This document shows positions 55,101 through 62,638 of a DNA stretch of 64,000 nt, piece after piece. Made by a program: the position numbers and the translations under genes. Within the stretch, counting starts at the first letter, position 1. Each line of letters starts with the position of its first letter. The stretch is from Candidatus Zixiibacteriota bacterium (lineage in GTDB: Bacteria > Zixibacteria > MSB-5A5 > GN15 > FEB-12), in NCBI GenBank assembly GCA_028289585.1, contig JANQPI010000010.1, positions 434,001 through 498,000 on the forward strand, in the 5' to 3' direction. The notes under the pieces are model-generated. The model saw nothing but the letters and a program-made list of their open reading frames with translations, searched no databases and was not told where the DNA came from.

Positions 55101-57668
55101 TGTAACGACGAAAAGGAGATCTCTACCAATGTTGACACCATCGTGCCACAAGAGATCGTCCTTGATGAGCGTGTCTGCAGATGACCACCCACCTCCTTCG
55201 GTGCGTCTATGAGCAACTAAGTGGTCTCCCGCAAGGGCTATAGCTAGTATCTGGTCAGTTAGTCTAACTTTTGATACGTGACCTTCGAAGGCGGGGCTTC
55301 TCATCTGGTCGAAGCTGAAGATGGTGTCTACACGAATTCCGGAGCCTTGAGTAGTGATGATCTGGCCTGAGTAGGGTGCCGTGTCTACTGGAAATCCATG
55401 GGACCAGCCACTGAGAAAGATGCTGTTACGAGAAGCTGCGTGGATTTCAAAGTCATTCCAAAAATCAAAGGGTACGGGTCTATATATGTGGCTGTGCCAC
55501 ATGCCGTTGGATTGCCATACGTACTCGATCGTCTTGTCAGGTGTCTTGCCAATGAAGCCATATCCTATTGCTCTGGTATCTTCCCAGTGACCAAAGAGTG
55601 ATGGCATTGTATCGATTTCAGTGCGAAGGAATGATCCGAGTCCGTCGTGATTTGGTTCGATGATAATGTTCCCGTCGAGCACGACTGCTCCGTTGGTTAT
55701 GGCGCTGAGGGGCATGTCTTGTTCCGACCGAACTCCTGCCGAGAAGGATTCCAGATATAGAGTGTCCTTTATCGGATCGTAACAGCCAACGAGAGTTTCA
55801 ATTCTGGGATCATAGTCGATGATCAATGGGGGAACAGCTGTGTCCTGATCACGGTATTGAATTGCAAAGGTATTGCCTGCAGTAACTACCATCTGGACAG
55901 CGTTGATTCTACTTTTGCTTTCGTCTTCGATGTTGAACCAAAAGTCAGTCCAGGCTCGTGAAACTGGATCGCGTCTTAGGACCATTGCAGAAAACAGCTT
56001 TGTAGAGTCATAGTAGCCGACGCCAGATCCATCTACATGATACCCGTTGCGGCCGTGCCTCAGTGCTAGTAGGCTGTTTTCGGCGAGGGGGAACAACGAG
56101 TACTGTCTGTAGAGACCTTCTTGCCCACCGTGCTGGTTTCCTTCGCCGAAGTCGTTACTTGGGTTATACCTGTGGGGCTTCCACTGCCCGCCGTCTCGAT
56201 TCAGCACTAATAGGTAGTCTTCGTTTTCTTCGTTAATGAAGCAGGTGACGAAGTCTGTCCCGGCAAAGACTGAGCGATCGTCTGATTCATGTCGTTCCAA
56301 TGACATGACTGTGATGTAGTTGGTTTCGAATACCTGCCAGAAGCCGTTCCAGCTGCCTACCACGATTCGCGATGAGTCGTTGCCTAAGTAGTGTTTGCCG
56401 ATGAATGTATTTTTGGAGATTGAGCGTTCTATGAAGTTATAGTTGTTGCTGGCAAGCGTGTCTCCGTAGGAAAGAGCGAATGCATTAGAGTCAAAATTGG
56501 TCTGCCCGTAGGTGAGGTATGTTTGGTGTCCCATGGATTCTGTTATTGAACTGAGGGCTCCGAACCATTCTTTGGTGCTGTCATTGTGATACTGGAGGAT
56601 AAGAGAAGGTAGTGTTGATACCTGATCGGATCCGAAAGTTAGAATGCTGTCCAGGATGAGTTTGCCAACAGTTGATACGCTGGCACCGGCTCGTAGATAT
56701 GAGTAAAAGAATCGTTTGTGAGAAATCGTATCTCCTGCGGGGTTAATCTGACACGCTCTGGCTAGTCGCTTGGTCGAGTAGCTATTGATGTGTTCTGGCC
56801 CCCAGTAGTCCATGTAGTCGTCTCTGTCTTCGTAGGAGAATTGTATTGAGGAGCCAGTTGAGGAAGTTACACTCTTCAAGTAAAGTGCGCGTGAGTAGTA
56901 GTTTGAGAGATATGAAGCTGAATCTTGATTCAGGCACACTGAGTCCGGTTCGTGTAGGTAGTGGTATTCAATGAAGTTGTGTCCTGTTGCATCTTGGTGT
57001 TTACGGAATAGCCAGGCGGACGCTACGAGTGTATCGGTAGGTTGGGTTGGAGTTCTCAGGAATTGGCCATCTTTGTAAGTGAATAGAGTAGCGTTCTTGG
57101 TCTGTTTTGTTAGTGTGGAGTCGCCGAACTGCCTTGTGCTACCATCTCCTGATTCTACCAACCAGTAGACGATTTCGGGTAGGGCTAAGTTGGTTGAGTA
57201 CACTGGGGAAGCTGTGATGGTTGGATTTAGCAGGCTTCGATAGAGTAAGCTGTCAACTTTGTAGAGCGGGTGGACACTTCCGCTCATGGTGAGCGTGTAG
57301 GTATCATCCAGGAGTGTTGATGTGCCTTGTGTAAGAGAGTGAATTGCGTCGATGCCCATCGCAAATCCGAGTCCAAAGGGCGAGGCTTGGGCGTCTCGAT
57401 TCTGGGAACCGACATTCCGGTAGATGCTACTTTCGTAGGTTAGGTTGGTAGCTGCTATTAGCGCGTTGCTAGCTGTCAGTTTGTAAAGCGGTATGTTGTG
57501 GGTGAATTGGCCTGAGTACTTGTTGAGGCTTGTGAGGTCGAATGACGTTTGTTGGTCATCTATCGACGTAGCCTGCGAGTTAGCGTGATCTGATAGGAAT
57601 AGTAGAAGAGTCCAAGTTATGAAGAGAGTCCGAGCAAGCACGCAACTAGCAGTATACACTGAGAACAT
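49182..57668 (-). CDS. Giant YD-repeat/Rhs protein with toxin-like C-terminal domain
   Basis: The 2828-residue product starts with a signal peptide (about 1-32). The first 2000 or so residues are strand-rich without clear YD repeats. YD/RHS repeats follow at about 2030-2210 (YDFDEYGRVTSIAPAYN, YDDRGWLTHAHSDSN). Then comes the RHS core (about 2380-2465) with FLNDYLGSTRALVKG, YAPYGKLDASWG, YTGHEADSDGDFDYLNFESR and NSPMSVVDPDGKFG. The last 360 or so residues differ from the shell, as in polymorphic toxins. Their end (DIGNIHFGDFGHNTVGIGI, then EDPRDQKAIIHGALRLFEDD) recalls the Ntox44-type domain, from memory. AGGAGG stands six bases before the ATG. Codon use is more A+T-rich than in the core genes, pointing to transfer. 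Confidence 0.85.
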   Translation of the reverse strand: MFSVYTASCVLARTLFITWTLLLFLSDHANSQATSIDDQQTSFDLTSLNKYSGQFTHNIPLYKLTASNALIAATNLTYESSIYRNVGSQNRDAQASPFGLGFAMGIDAIHSLTQGTSTLLDDTYTLTMSGSVHPLYKVDSLLYRSLLNPTITASPVYSTNLALPEIVYWLVESGDGSTRQFGDSTLTKQTKNATLFTYKDGQFLRTPTQPTDTLVASAWLFRKHQDATGHNFIEYHYLHEPDSVCLNQDSASYLSNYYSRALYLKSVTSSTGSSIQFSYEDRDDYMDYWGPEHINSYSTKRLARACQINPAGDTISHKRFFYSYLRAGASVSTVGKLILDSILTFGSDQVSTLPSLILQYHNDSTKEWFGALSSITESMGHQTYLTYGQTNFDSNAFALSYGDTLASNNYNFIERSISKNTFIGKHYLGNDSSRIVVGSWNGFWQVFETNYITVMSLERHESDDRSVFAGTDFVTCFINEENEDYLLVLNRDGGQWKPHRYNPSNDFGEGNQHGGQEGLYRQYSLFPLAENSLLALRHGRNGYHVDGSGVGYYDSTKLFSAMVLRRDPVSRAWTDFWFNIEDESKSRINAVQMVVTAGNTFAIQYRDQDTAVPPLIIDYDPRIETLVGCYDPIKDTLYLESFSAGVRSEQDMPLSAITNGAVVLDGNIIIEPNHDGLGSFLRTEIDTMPSLFGHWEDTRAIGYGFIGKTPDKTIEYVWQSNGMWHSHIYRPVPFDFWNDFEIHAASRNSIFLSGWSHGFPVDTAPYSGQIITTQGSGIRVDTIFSFDQMRSPAFEGHVSKVRLTDQILAIALAGDHLVAHRRTEGGGWSSADTLIKDDLLWHDGVNIGRDLLFVVTAISSSLGKSLFLRYHNDNWDTLDVSSEVPPIDNVFPYLPYEYNYIPGPGSRPRIFGDRAVIPWRMSRLKAFQFIGSSINMPSGFPVLKRMTSKGYPTDPDSSFVEMKYVGGIFNEGSSGNRFAKVAISSTQSAMTPLTHWTTHRFYNDLSASEPTAPTGIRLPDYTDTTTALGLSRDMYLLDGIQFREEVQQTVPSIFGTLYEAESFYHLDDNRLRPLPYRTAFLDSTIVISHDTESRTRFSYDHLGHQRAEERVIDNTDRLIDSLYFVPVPGIAAMSPELSRSTLVRSGSGSRPVREQITRRSYADGIGSFTQWSAMSMNLDSLLPGTFGWSVDSTDYIIDGLVVGKIAQHDIILDSTVQFIEYTLYVDTNNTHRESASVSINGKRVDVLHGLNTLWNRDWSPTNLDSVPILTGNEWMLQGFAPVKQADTITINLYTGDDYCSPGMGFCPDNSYVGCRLKTWSRTTTALPNTHRVTTAVDEGDSTYGYDSLGNQLWWIEGGRISSSNVQADTNGIKLTPDLSLPVAYIESAHPNNVSVFGAEYVTDSTGYSWVTFDGWKNLSPTGTREEHPNVPITSGKPLAGHYAYVLADDASSSQTTLGIGRSFAADSLADKLMRVRTSYHAVNNHDTLILKISATSDTLVSPVFLDSLLISLQISDGWQVVEHPFDLRNSTFDSLHITIGLLNRAQAKAVLGDVLVAPVRSSVSLKWYDHSTYLPIAEINPNGLTISRALDAFGFDTLTLNYDQSPLTRKTLRFSRENAQVYDSLSPNRKVITTYTAGGDSTVAAVFTDYRNRTIQRREIHRVADSFVTRVSDVALIDAIGRPTKAYLPYVDVSGSSALEDYTLQGLVENEANDFYNGIHAPNAHDYPFKEIKYDSTALGLAIEESRPDSTFKIGSSRTTTYEYAIGMIEQDSVLKITRNLLDGSITTAVKSQRGDIEQNVVNYERQGGSNDSTIFTSFTDRYTNQDSTLVDTLPSDTLVVPIKVRHTYRDNEGTIDSVWQIDRGITRYAVNESGLQRFSADQIQWDSNSFVYNKYDNRQRLIEQGIVYDTLLFTRSNAFDPQFPQSTDTIKTLYRWHYDYYIDGTDTLASSERLVRVDNNDQGYYKNYEYFGLKDSVRVTTKLPQAIGTPKQVVKIYNSDGQLQERIIRPRAFDTTGQRRVAYDFDEYGRVTSIAPAYNPLEPRGYAAYRFNALGQIDQQLLGYYKVTEWGLPPTTHEGWVQRMDYAYDIHGRLQNVNDMADVVATRMGGADSLNDNDHYASQTQYGDSENQKTNLVTAFQTRYSTASGRSWSGYSFDYDDRGWLTHAHSDSNASLNRAYLYNALGQRTALIREAGTPSEDTLYYAYDSITPGSSKLLRHSDMAAGEERLYYNDGTLAADSSNGIYELTYDFRNLTTTAKVGPDLSGAPGPNVVNLYYDETGSRLRKSYTYYYLTTCDPDTIIIPPPLDPITMGAGGGGTPCIKSNTVEVHYWYDEGVLLGTFDESDNVIELYVPGPTAPIAVYKQNDDEQLHFFLNDYLGSTRALVKGFTTNAPVQVTFSAEYAPYGKLDASWGTISPRFTYTGHEADSDGDFDYLNFESRLYDPEHGSFTSTDDLQQFANGYMYAGNSPMSVVDPDGKFGIGAILGLINPGFGAIYGSVSMAMDLHELNRQGGNARNAAINHIARTGLSQFVGRNLGLDVLFNPLANTNVTEQTADLFEFELHNLSYSHLLRGLGRSIVESGLTLRIPGQGSDIRETLGATLFDGFGHAVRHWIGTADRYLGWLRNAYREGYYGNVEGDDIFYSHWFAKSLRRPQGTFYTEELYDGITGESISLLTVYRDGNKIYDVTYAYYLERANSDAYFEEVMKPAIDISLTPEQTRLGEFRKAVDDNMLLDLKARTNSVFAQSGDRGSYFKVLNGKAYRFDDIGNIHFGDFGHNTVGIGIFILRLGAWVNELMQLELEDPRDQKAIIHGALRLFEDDPSIR

Positions 57669-58667
57669 TGCTATCCTCCTAGTATATCACTTCGCCAAGC
57701 CTACGGTAGGCAAAGACGTGGCTATAGGGTAGTTGCTGTCAGCCTTGCTTTGTTAGTAGTCGAGCGAAGTATCTCCTTCTTATTCACTGCTATCTAAAGA
57801 TAATAAACACTGTGGTGCTTGGTTCTGGCAAGGGTAGGGTCGTTTTTTTGTGACGGTTTTTTGCATCCTACTGCGGATGTGTCAGTTGCCCTGGTCTTTG
57901 CTGTCGATCTTGAAGTATTGGGTAAGGCACGTCTTTGATGATCTAGGTTCTGCTGTCGATAAATGCTTTCATGCTAGCTGCTTATGGCGATGCGATAGCC
58001 GCGCCCGACCAAGGGTGACAACAAGTTTTCCTGTTTCTTCACCGACGTGGACTAAGCGAGGCAGAGGATCGACAGCAACGCCTAACGTGATAACACCTTG
58101 GCTTTCGAAGTGATGAGTTCTGCTTACTACCCTTATCAGATTATCGGTATGATTGATGCCTTCCGAGCCACTGCTACAGCTGATCGACTAGACGATGATC
58201 CGTCGATCGATCAATGGGAAATTGATCAGACCGGAAGCCTACGTGTGATCGTAGACGACGCCATCGCTCGTTGACGGATAGTTCATGGCCTGAGATTGAT
58301 GAGGGTTCTCAAGGAGGACCGACGAGGAACCGCTTTCTAAAGATTTTCTGAAATCGAACTTCCTCGAAGCGCCTCAAGCTGCTCCCAGCTTCCCCTAACT
58401 TCCACGAACATACTCCTTGCGATTCATGGAGTTATGCGTAAAATACTGGCCATGAAGTGGCCTTTAGCGGTTCGGAGGGTACATTGCACTCTCCGTAAAA
58501 TTGGCCGGTTTCCCCTGGAACGTTATCTGGTCCTGGCACTGATTCACTTCAGGCTGCATTTCCCACCACCCAGTTCCGAAACGCGTCTCGTAGAGCCCGG
58601 TTTCCTCTCACCGCGTGTGGCCCTCTTGCTGCGCCCAGTCTGAGCAAGCCCGGAGTAGACGAGCAGC
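57669..58667. other. 1-kb gap between the Rhs gene and the recombinase module
   Basis: It holds the Rhs promoter region: TATACT on the minus strand (57686 down to 57681) and the odd palindrome GCCTAC-G-GTAGGC at 57699-57711. A small open frame is listed at 58113. Near 58.44-58.51 kb the words CGTAAAATACTGGCC and CCGTAAAATTGGCC recur about 56 bases apart, and AAGTGGCCT (58455-58463) recurs at 62122-62130. These may be recombinase sites. The frame 57850-58113 has an improbable composition and is not called. Confidence 0.4.
58113..58274 (+). CDS. Possible 53-residue protein or gene remnant
   Basis: ATG 58113 opens a frame of 53 residues beginning MSSAYYPYQIIGMIDAFR and ending RVIVDDAIAR. The composition (balanced, acidic, amphipathic) looks coding. 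There is no convincing ribosome site, and no family is recognised. It may be a true small gene or a fragment of a larger lost gene. Confidence 0.25.
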   Translation: MSSAYYPYQIIGMIDAFRATATADRLDDDPSIDQWEIDQTGSLRVIVDDAIAR

Positions 58668-58865
58668 TCAGATGTCAATAGTCGGTATCTCCTCCTCGGA
58701 TTGCCGTTTCCGGTCCAGCCAGGAGAGAACTTCTTCCTCGTGAAAGCGGACCAGGCTCCCGACTTTCACATGCGGTATCTGTTTCAGGTGTGTCCACGAG
58801 TAGATCGTTGCCTTCTTCACCTTAAGGAGCGCAGCAACCTCATCTGGCGTTAGCAGTTTGGTCAT
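58668..58865 (-). CDS. Excisionase-like helix-turn-helix protein
   Basis: The 65-residue product is a single MerR/excisionase-type winged helix: LLTPDEVAALLKVKKATIYSWTHLKQIPHVKVGSLVRFHEEEVLSWLD. GGAGG stands six bases before the ATG, which overlaps the recombinase stop by four bases. Such proteins direct a partner tyrosine recombinase toward excision, so it is probably the Xis-like factor of the upstream recombinase. Confidence 0.85.
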   Translation of the reverse strand: MTKLLTPDEVAALLKVKKATIYSWTHLKQIPHVKVGSLVRFHEEEVLSWLDRKRQSEEEIPTIDI

Positions 58866-59992
58866 CCCTGACCTCCAAGTGTGTTGTTATCGCTATCTAT
58901 CAATCTTTTCAGCTTTTCAACCTCTTCAGTCGAAAACGACGTGTCTTGATTCGGACGGGGGTCTTGGTCCTCTCGCAACCGCTGGAGGATCTCCTTTTGA
59001 GTGTAAGGGGAGACATCTCCGTAGTTGGTAAGCGTTGTCATCATATGCTCGTGACCAAGGTTTTGACTCCAGGTCTTCAGCGCCTGGATGTCATTCCTGC
59101 AGACTTCATAGGCCAGATTCACCAGCATGTCCCGGAAGCGGTGCGGAGTAGTTGGCTTCAGGTCGGCGGCCACGAAAGCCTCACGAACTATCCTTCGTAC
59201 CGAAGAGGCTTCCTTCCATGGCGCTTCAGCAACACCGTCTGCATGAAACCCCTTGCCCGAGCCAGTGTTGATTCGTGTAGAGGGGAGGAGAGGAGCCTCT
59301 GGGCCCCAACACTTCTGCGTCCTGAGATAGTTGACCCAGTCACGAACCTCGGTCAGAATCTGAACGCCGACGGGGAAGAACCACGTTGTGATGTTCTTCC
59401 CCATTTTGGTCGCTACGTTGCAGCCCGTCTGGTCTATCCGACTATCCGCAAGGTCAACATGCCCAAGTCGGAGGGTTACGAGGGCACCATCACGAATGCC
59501 GGTTGCGGCGAGCAGCGCGATGACGGCCCGGTCTCGGCGCTCAACCTCGTTTGTGGCGGGCATGAAGCGCAGGACTTTCTGCACCTGTTCAAGCGTCGGA
59601 GCCTCTTTGTACCGGCGACCAGTCAACGACCGCACCTCACTTCGAGATGGGTTCAGGTAGTCGATTGTCGAGATTGGATAGCTCTTGTAACCGACCTCGC
59701 GAACCAACCAGCGATAGAACCCCTGGATGTTTCGCAGGTGTCGAATGCCAGATGACTTGGATATCGCATACCCCACCGAGTCAGGAGCCACCCCGAGCAA
59801 TCTGTCTCTGAGCTGAATCGCCAGGGACGTGTTGAGCTTTCGATAGTCGCGACCATTGAGAAAGCAGTCCAGCACGGTGAGCGATGCCTCATGCTGGCGA
59901 CGCGTCGCCTCGGACTTTTGACCTGCCTTGGTCAAGTAGACCGAGTACTTGTGCTTCATTCGCACGTTCCTTGAGGTCGTTTTGTACTTCAC
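58862..59992 (-). CDS. Tyrosine recombinase of a second mobile module
   Basis: The 376-residue protein has an N-terminal SAM-like domain (about 15-110, TRRQHEASLTVLDCFLNGR) and a catalytic domain. Its active-site residues are Arg in ATGIRDGALVTLRLGHVDL, TPHRFRDMLVNLAYEV for H-x-x-R, His in QNLGHEHMMTTLTNYG, and the Tyr in that last motif. It differs clearly from the tRNA-side integrase. GTG 59992 lies two bases after the stop of the preceding gene, with AGAGGG six bases upstream. Its C-terminal tail of about 50 residues is polar and extends past the usual end. Confidence 0.9.
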   Translation of the reverse strand: MKYKTTSRNVRMKHKYSVYLTKAGQKSEATRRQHEASLTVLDCFLNGRDYRKLNTSLAIQLRDRLLGVAPDSVGYAISKSSGIRHLRNIQGFYRWLVREVGYKSYPISTIDYLNPSRSEVRSLTGRRYKEAPTLEQVQKVLRFMPATNEVERRDRAVIALLAATGIRDGALVTLRLGHVDLADSRIDQTGCNVATKMGKNITTWFFPVGVQILTEVRDWVNYLRTQKCWGPEAPLLPSTRINTGSGKGFHADGVAEAPWKEASSVRRIVREAFVAADLKPTTPHRFRDMLVNLAYEVCRNDIQALKTWSQNLGHEHMMTTLTNYGDVSPYTQKEILQRLREDQDPRPNQDTSFSTEEVEKLKRLIDSDNNTLGGQG

Positions 59993-59993
59993 G

Positions 59994-60527
59994 TCATACC
60001 CTCTCTATCTGCGCATTCGTGACTTGGTGCGCTGATCCATCTAATCTCTTAGGGCGTGTCGCGGTTGCTTCCAGTTCGGCGAGCTTAAACGGAGCCTTCG
60101 AGGCGGCCACAAACTGGCAGACCGTGCGACCGCACTGTGTGCAATTGGCTTTGATCGTCGGGTTGAAGGACTCGGTATCAACCAGCCGAGAAGTGCCCGC
60201 AAGGATCTTTTGGGGCTTTCTGCAGGACGGGCACCAGACCTCACCGGGTTGGCAGGGACGCTTGGAGTCTCTCGCCCTGGACCGCAGGAACTGCTTGAGG
60301 TCCGCGCCTGTAATCAGGTGCGGCTTCTGGTCAGTCTGAACCGGCAACCCTTCGGAGCACCACCGGCGCACAGTGCAGGACTGGACCCCAAGGACCCTAG
60401 CGACCTCGGCTACCTCATAGGTCCGATGCTTGCGTACGCGGCGATATCTCTTGCGCCATCCCTGGCGTTTTCCTTTGGGACGCGTCTCGGCGCGGTTCTG
60501 TCCGTTTTGCTGTTTCATGACGGACAA
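59994..60527 (-). CDS. HTH / zinc-ribbon protein of the recombinase module
   Basis: The protein (174-177 residues; ATG 60518 or TTG 60527) has a very basic start (KGKRQGWRKRYRRVRKHR). A MerR/Xis-like HTH follows (YEVAEVARVLGVQSCTVRRWCSEGLPVQ), then a zinc ribbon with CPSCRKPQKIL and a second knuckle CTQCGRTVCQF about 40 residues later. It is the first gene of a three-gene unit with the recombinase and the Xis-like protein. A DNA-binding accessory role in recombination or its control is likely, but the exact job is unknown. Confidence 0.7.
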   Translation of the reverse strand: MSVMKQQNGQNRAETRPKGKRQGWRKRYRRVRKHRTYEVAEVARVLGVQSCTVRRWCSEGLPVQTDQKPHLITGADLKQFLRSRARDSKRPCQPGEVWCPSCRKPQKILAGTSRLVDTESFNPTIKANCTQCGRTVCQFVAASKAPFKLAELEATATRPKRLDGSAHQVTNAQIERV

Positions 60528-60620
60528 GATAGGACGGTGTGATGGAGCAAAAGGGGGTCAGTAGATAGGAGAATTGGCGGCCAAACTGGAAGTTTCGCGG
60601 CCTAAATGGCGTGTATCACC
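60528..60620. promoter_or_regulatory. Control region of the recombinase module with inverted repeat
   Basis: The gap contains an imperfect inverted repeat in which GGCC-AAACT and AGTTT-CGC-GGCC face each other around GGA (about 60578-60602). GGCC-containing sites also occur near 58.45 and 62.13 kb. It could be a regulator site or a recombination core site. Confidence 0.35.
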
Positions 60621-62057
60621 TCAATCATCGTTGGAATCGTCGAAATCCAGGTCAGGCCATTTGTGGCGCAGCTTCACCAGACCCCGTCTCGAGCCGGCAA
60701 CAATCAGCGCATCGTATCTTGAAGTATCAGGCCTGAATTTCCGCTTCAGGCTGTTGTCAGTTCCCTGCCCATACACTTCTTCGACAATCGTTCCAGCCGA
60801 CGCCTCCAAGACCCCATTTGCCTGCTGTATATGCAGAAACTCGATGACCCGACCCTGCTGGCGCGTTAGCGAGATGTGCCGACCGTCGGGGAGTGAAATC
60901 GACATGTAGTCCGGGTCGTACATGATTCCCTTCCTACTCTTCGCCGTGGGATTGGCCGATGCTGGCGAGGCTTCAGGCCATTTATCTGTGAGCGCCCACT
61001 TCGCGACGACATCTGAGTCAAGTCCGATCTCTCTCACGCTCTCTCGCCACTTCTCCGACGGCATGACCGCGCAAGGGTCAGTGCACACCCAGTTTTCTTT
61101 GGCCCAATCTGTATAGGCCTGTTCATCGGCGAACTTCAAGAATGGCCCGATCTTTGACTCGACTACCCCAATCAACCGTAGCTTAAGAACGCCATAGACC
61201 ATGTTTGGCAAGCCCGACAATCTGGACCTCCAGGTGTCAGTAAGGCGTCTGACATTTAGGCAACCGACGGGTATCTGTTGATGTCGCCAAATGAAGTTTC
61301 TTCGCATGTACGGAAACTGGATGCCCAGACCATAGCTTGGAGATTTCGGGTCTGTTGATTCCTGTATCAGGTTGCCACTGTGTATGTTAAAGATGTGGTC
61401 GTCGCATGGAAATCTGTCCTCGCCTCTTTCTGTCTCAGATGGCCAATCCCAAACACCCAGATAGAGTTGAGTCGGCTTCGGCTGCAGCACTGCCTGCCAG
61501 ACCACGTCCGATCCCTGCTCTGGGCTTAGGAACGGTAACCTCGCCATCGTGATCCTTCCATCGTCTTCCGCATTGATGAGAGCCCGTGAAACTATGCTCC
61601 CATACGACCCAAGCAGCGGCGTCAGAGTCACGGCTGTTGTTAGCCACAGCGCGGCTACCGCTTCCATGGTGATGTTCGGAAATCTCGGGTTCTTATCTCT
61701 CAGGCGGTTTAGAGCAAGGTCTATCAGGATTGGCAGCTGTGGGTAGGAGTCGCCTTGCCTTAGGTTTGGTGCTGGAATGTAGACCCGCTCGCAACCAACC
61801 TCGCACGAGCCCTCCCACAACCTGATAGCAGCATCGCTTCCGAGAGCGATGCTGAAGTCCTCTCGGTAGGGAAGGTCGTAGTGTTTGCAGAGTGCTCGTA
61901 TGGCACCAGACGCATACCCTCGGTGACCCGCCACCTCGATCGCATGCTGATATCGGATAGCTCGTTCAATCCGTTCGCAGTTTGCCCCGAAGGTTGACCA
62001 CTCCGAGGCCAAAAGCAGGAATCTGATACTGTCCAATCTCTCTTGGTCCGCCGACAT
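60621..62057 (-). CDS. Unknown 478-residue protein with C-terminal winged-helix-like domain
   Basis: I do not recognise this protein. AGAGGAGAT directly before ATG 62057 is a good ribosome site. The N-terminal half is mixed alpha/beta with a hydrophobic patch (EAVAALWLTTAVTLTPLLGSY). The middle has conserved-looking Trp/Pro motifs (LYLGVWDWPSE, FPYMRRNFIWRHQQIPVGCL). Residues about 390-470 (ISLPDGRHISLTRQQGRVIEFLH, then TIVEEVYG and SLKRKFRP) look like a winged helix. It lies upstream of the recombinase trio on the same strand, separated by 93 bases, so it may be cargo or a regulator of that module. Confidence 0.65.
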   Translation of the reverse strand: MSADQERLDSIRFLLLASEWSTFGANCERIERAIRYQHAIEVAGHRGYASGAIRALCKHYDLPYREDFSIALGSDAAIRLWEGSCEVGCERVYIPAPNLRQGDSYPQLPILIDLALNRLRDKNPRFPNITMEAVAALWLTTAVTLTPLLGSYGSIVSRALINAEDDGRITMARLPFLSPEQGSDVVWQAVLQPKPTQLYLGVWDWPSETERGEDRFPCDDHIFNIHSGNLIQESTDPKSPSYGLGIQFPYMRRNFIWRHQQIPVGCLNVRRLTDTWRSRLSGLPNMVYGVLKLRLIGVVESKIGPFLKFADEQAYTDWAKENWVCTDPCAVMPSEKWRESVREIGLDSDVVAKWALTDKWPEASPASANPTAKSRKGIMYDPDYMSISLPDGRHISLTRQQGRVIEFLHIQQANGVLEASAGTIVEEVYGQGTDNSLKRKFRPDTSRYDALIVAGSRRGLVKLRHKWPDLDFDDSNDD

Positions 62058-62235
62058 ATCTCCTCTCGCAGTCTAGCTGTTGACTAATCTTTGCACTGAC
62101 TCGTTATTTCCCTAGCGCCAAAAGTGGCCTCAACAGTCCGGGCGGCGCAACTAGATGATCTCAATCCCGGAAGCGAGAAGGCCAATGTCCACTCACCCTA
62201 GATGGTTCACCCTTTCGGCTGGGGTGATGTTTGCA

Positions 62236-62355
62236 GACCGGTAAAGCCTTGGGGCTCAGTGAAGTGGAGCGGGAAATGGCTGGCTGAAGAAGCTGGTCGC
62301 CGCCGATTGGGCGTTGGATATCGCGATTCTCAAGGATGTCGCTTCGCGAAACTGT
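62236..62355 (+). pseudogene. IS3-family OrfA fragment, C-terminal part
   Basis: In one plus frame the sequence reads LGLSEVERE; after a frameshift it reads LKKLVAADWALDIAILKDVAS. Together these match the middle and end of an IS3-family OrfA (leucine-zipper segment and ALD-x-x-(I/M)-L-K-(D/E)-V tail). No matching N-terminal half lies upstream on this strand. Confidence 0.6.
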
Positions 62356-62456
62356 CCAGCGCGGCGCTCCAGATTGACCCTCCAGCTAGTGTAGGGCGAG
62401 GAGCGGGCGTACGCAGTCAGGCCCTGAACCATGCCCCACACAGTGGTGACGTCGTT

Positions 62457-62564
62457 GCCCTCGGCGATGCCATACTTGGGGCAGACTTCCTTTACCGCAA
62501 TACCGGCGTCCGCCCCCTTCAAGATACCGACAATCTGTGTCTCACTGAACCGTGACCGTTTCAT
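62457..62564 (-). pseudogene. IS3-family OrfA fragment, N-terminal part
   Basis: The minus strand begins MKRSRFSETQIVGILKGADAG and continues VKEVCPKYGIAEG, the standard OrfA helix-turn-helix start. Homology stops after about 36 residues. It faces away from the C-terminal fragment at 62236, so the two do not form one gene. Confidence 0.7.
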
Positions 62565-62638
62565 AGAGTCCTCCTAGCTTCAATGTGCCAAGAAGCTCTA
62601 CTTCCTAACAGTCTACTCCTTCGGGAAGCTTACGGACG

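Noticed and set aside
57850-58113. Open frame of 87 residues upstream of the recombinase module
   Set aside because: Cys/Trp-rich random composition and no ribosome site; likely chance.
58400-58660. attR copy of the tRNA-Met 3' end
   Set aside because: No match to the terminal tRNA sequence is present here or elsewhere right of the integrase in this window.
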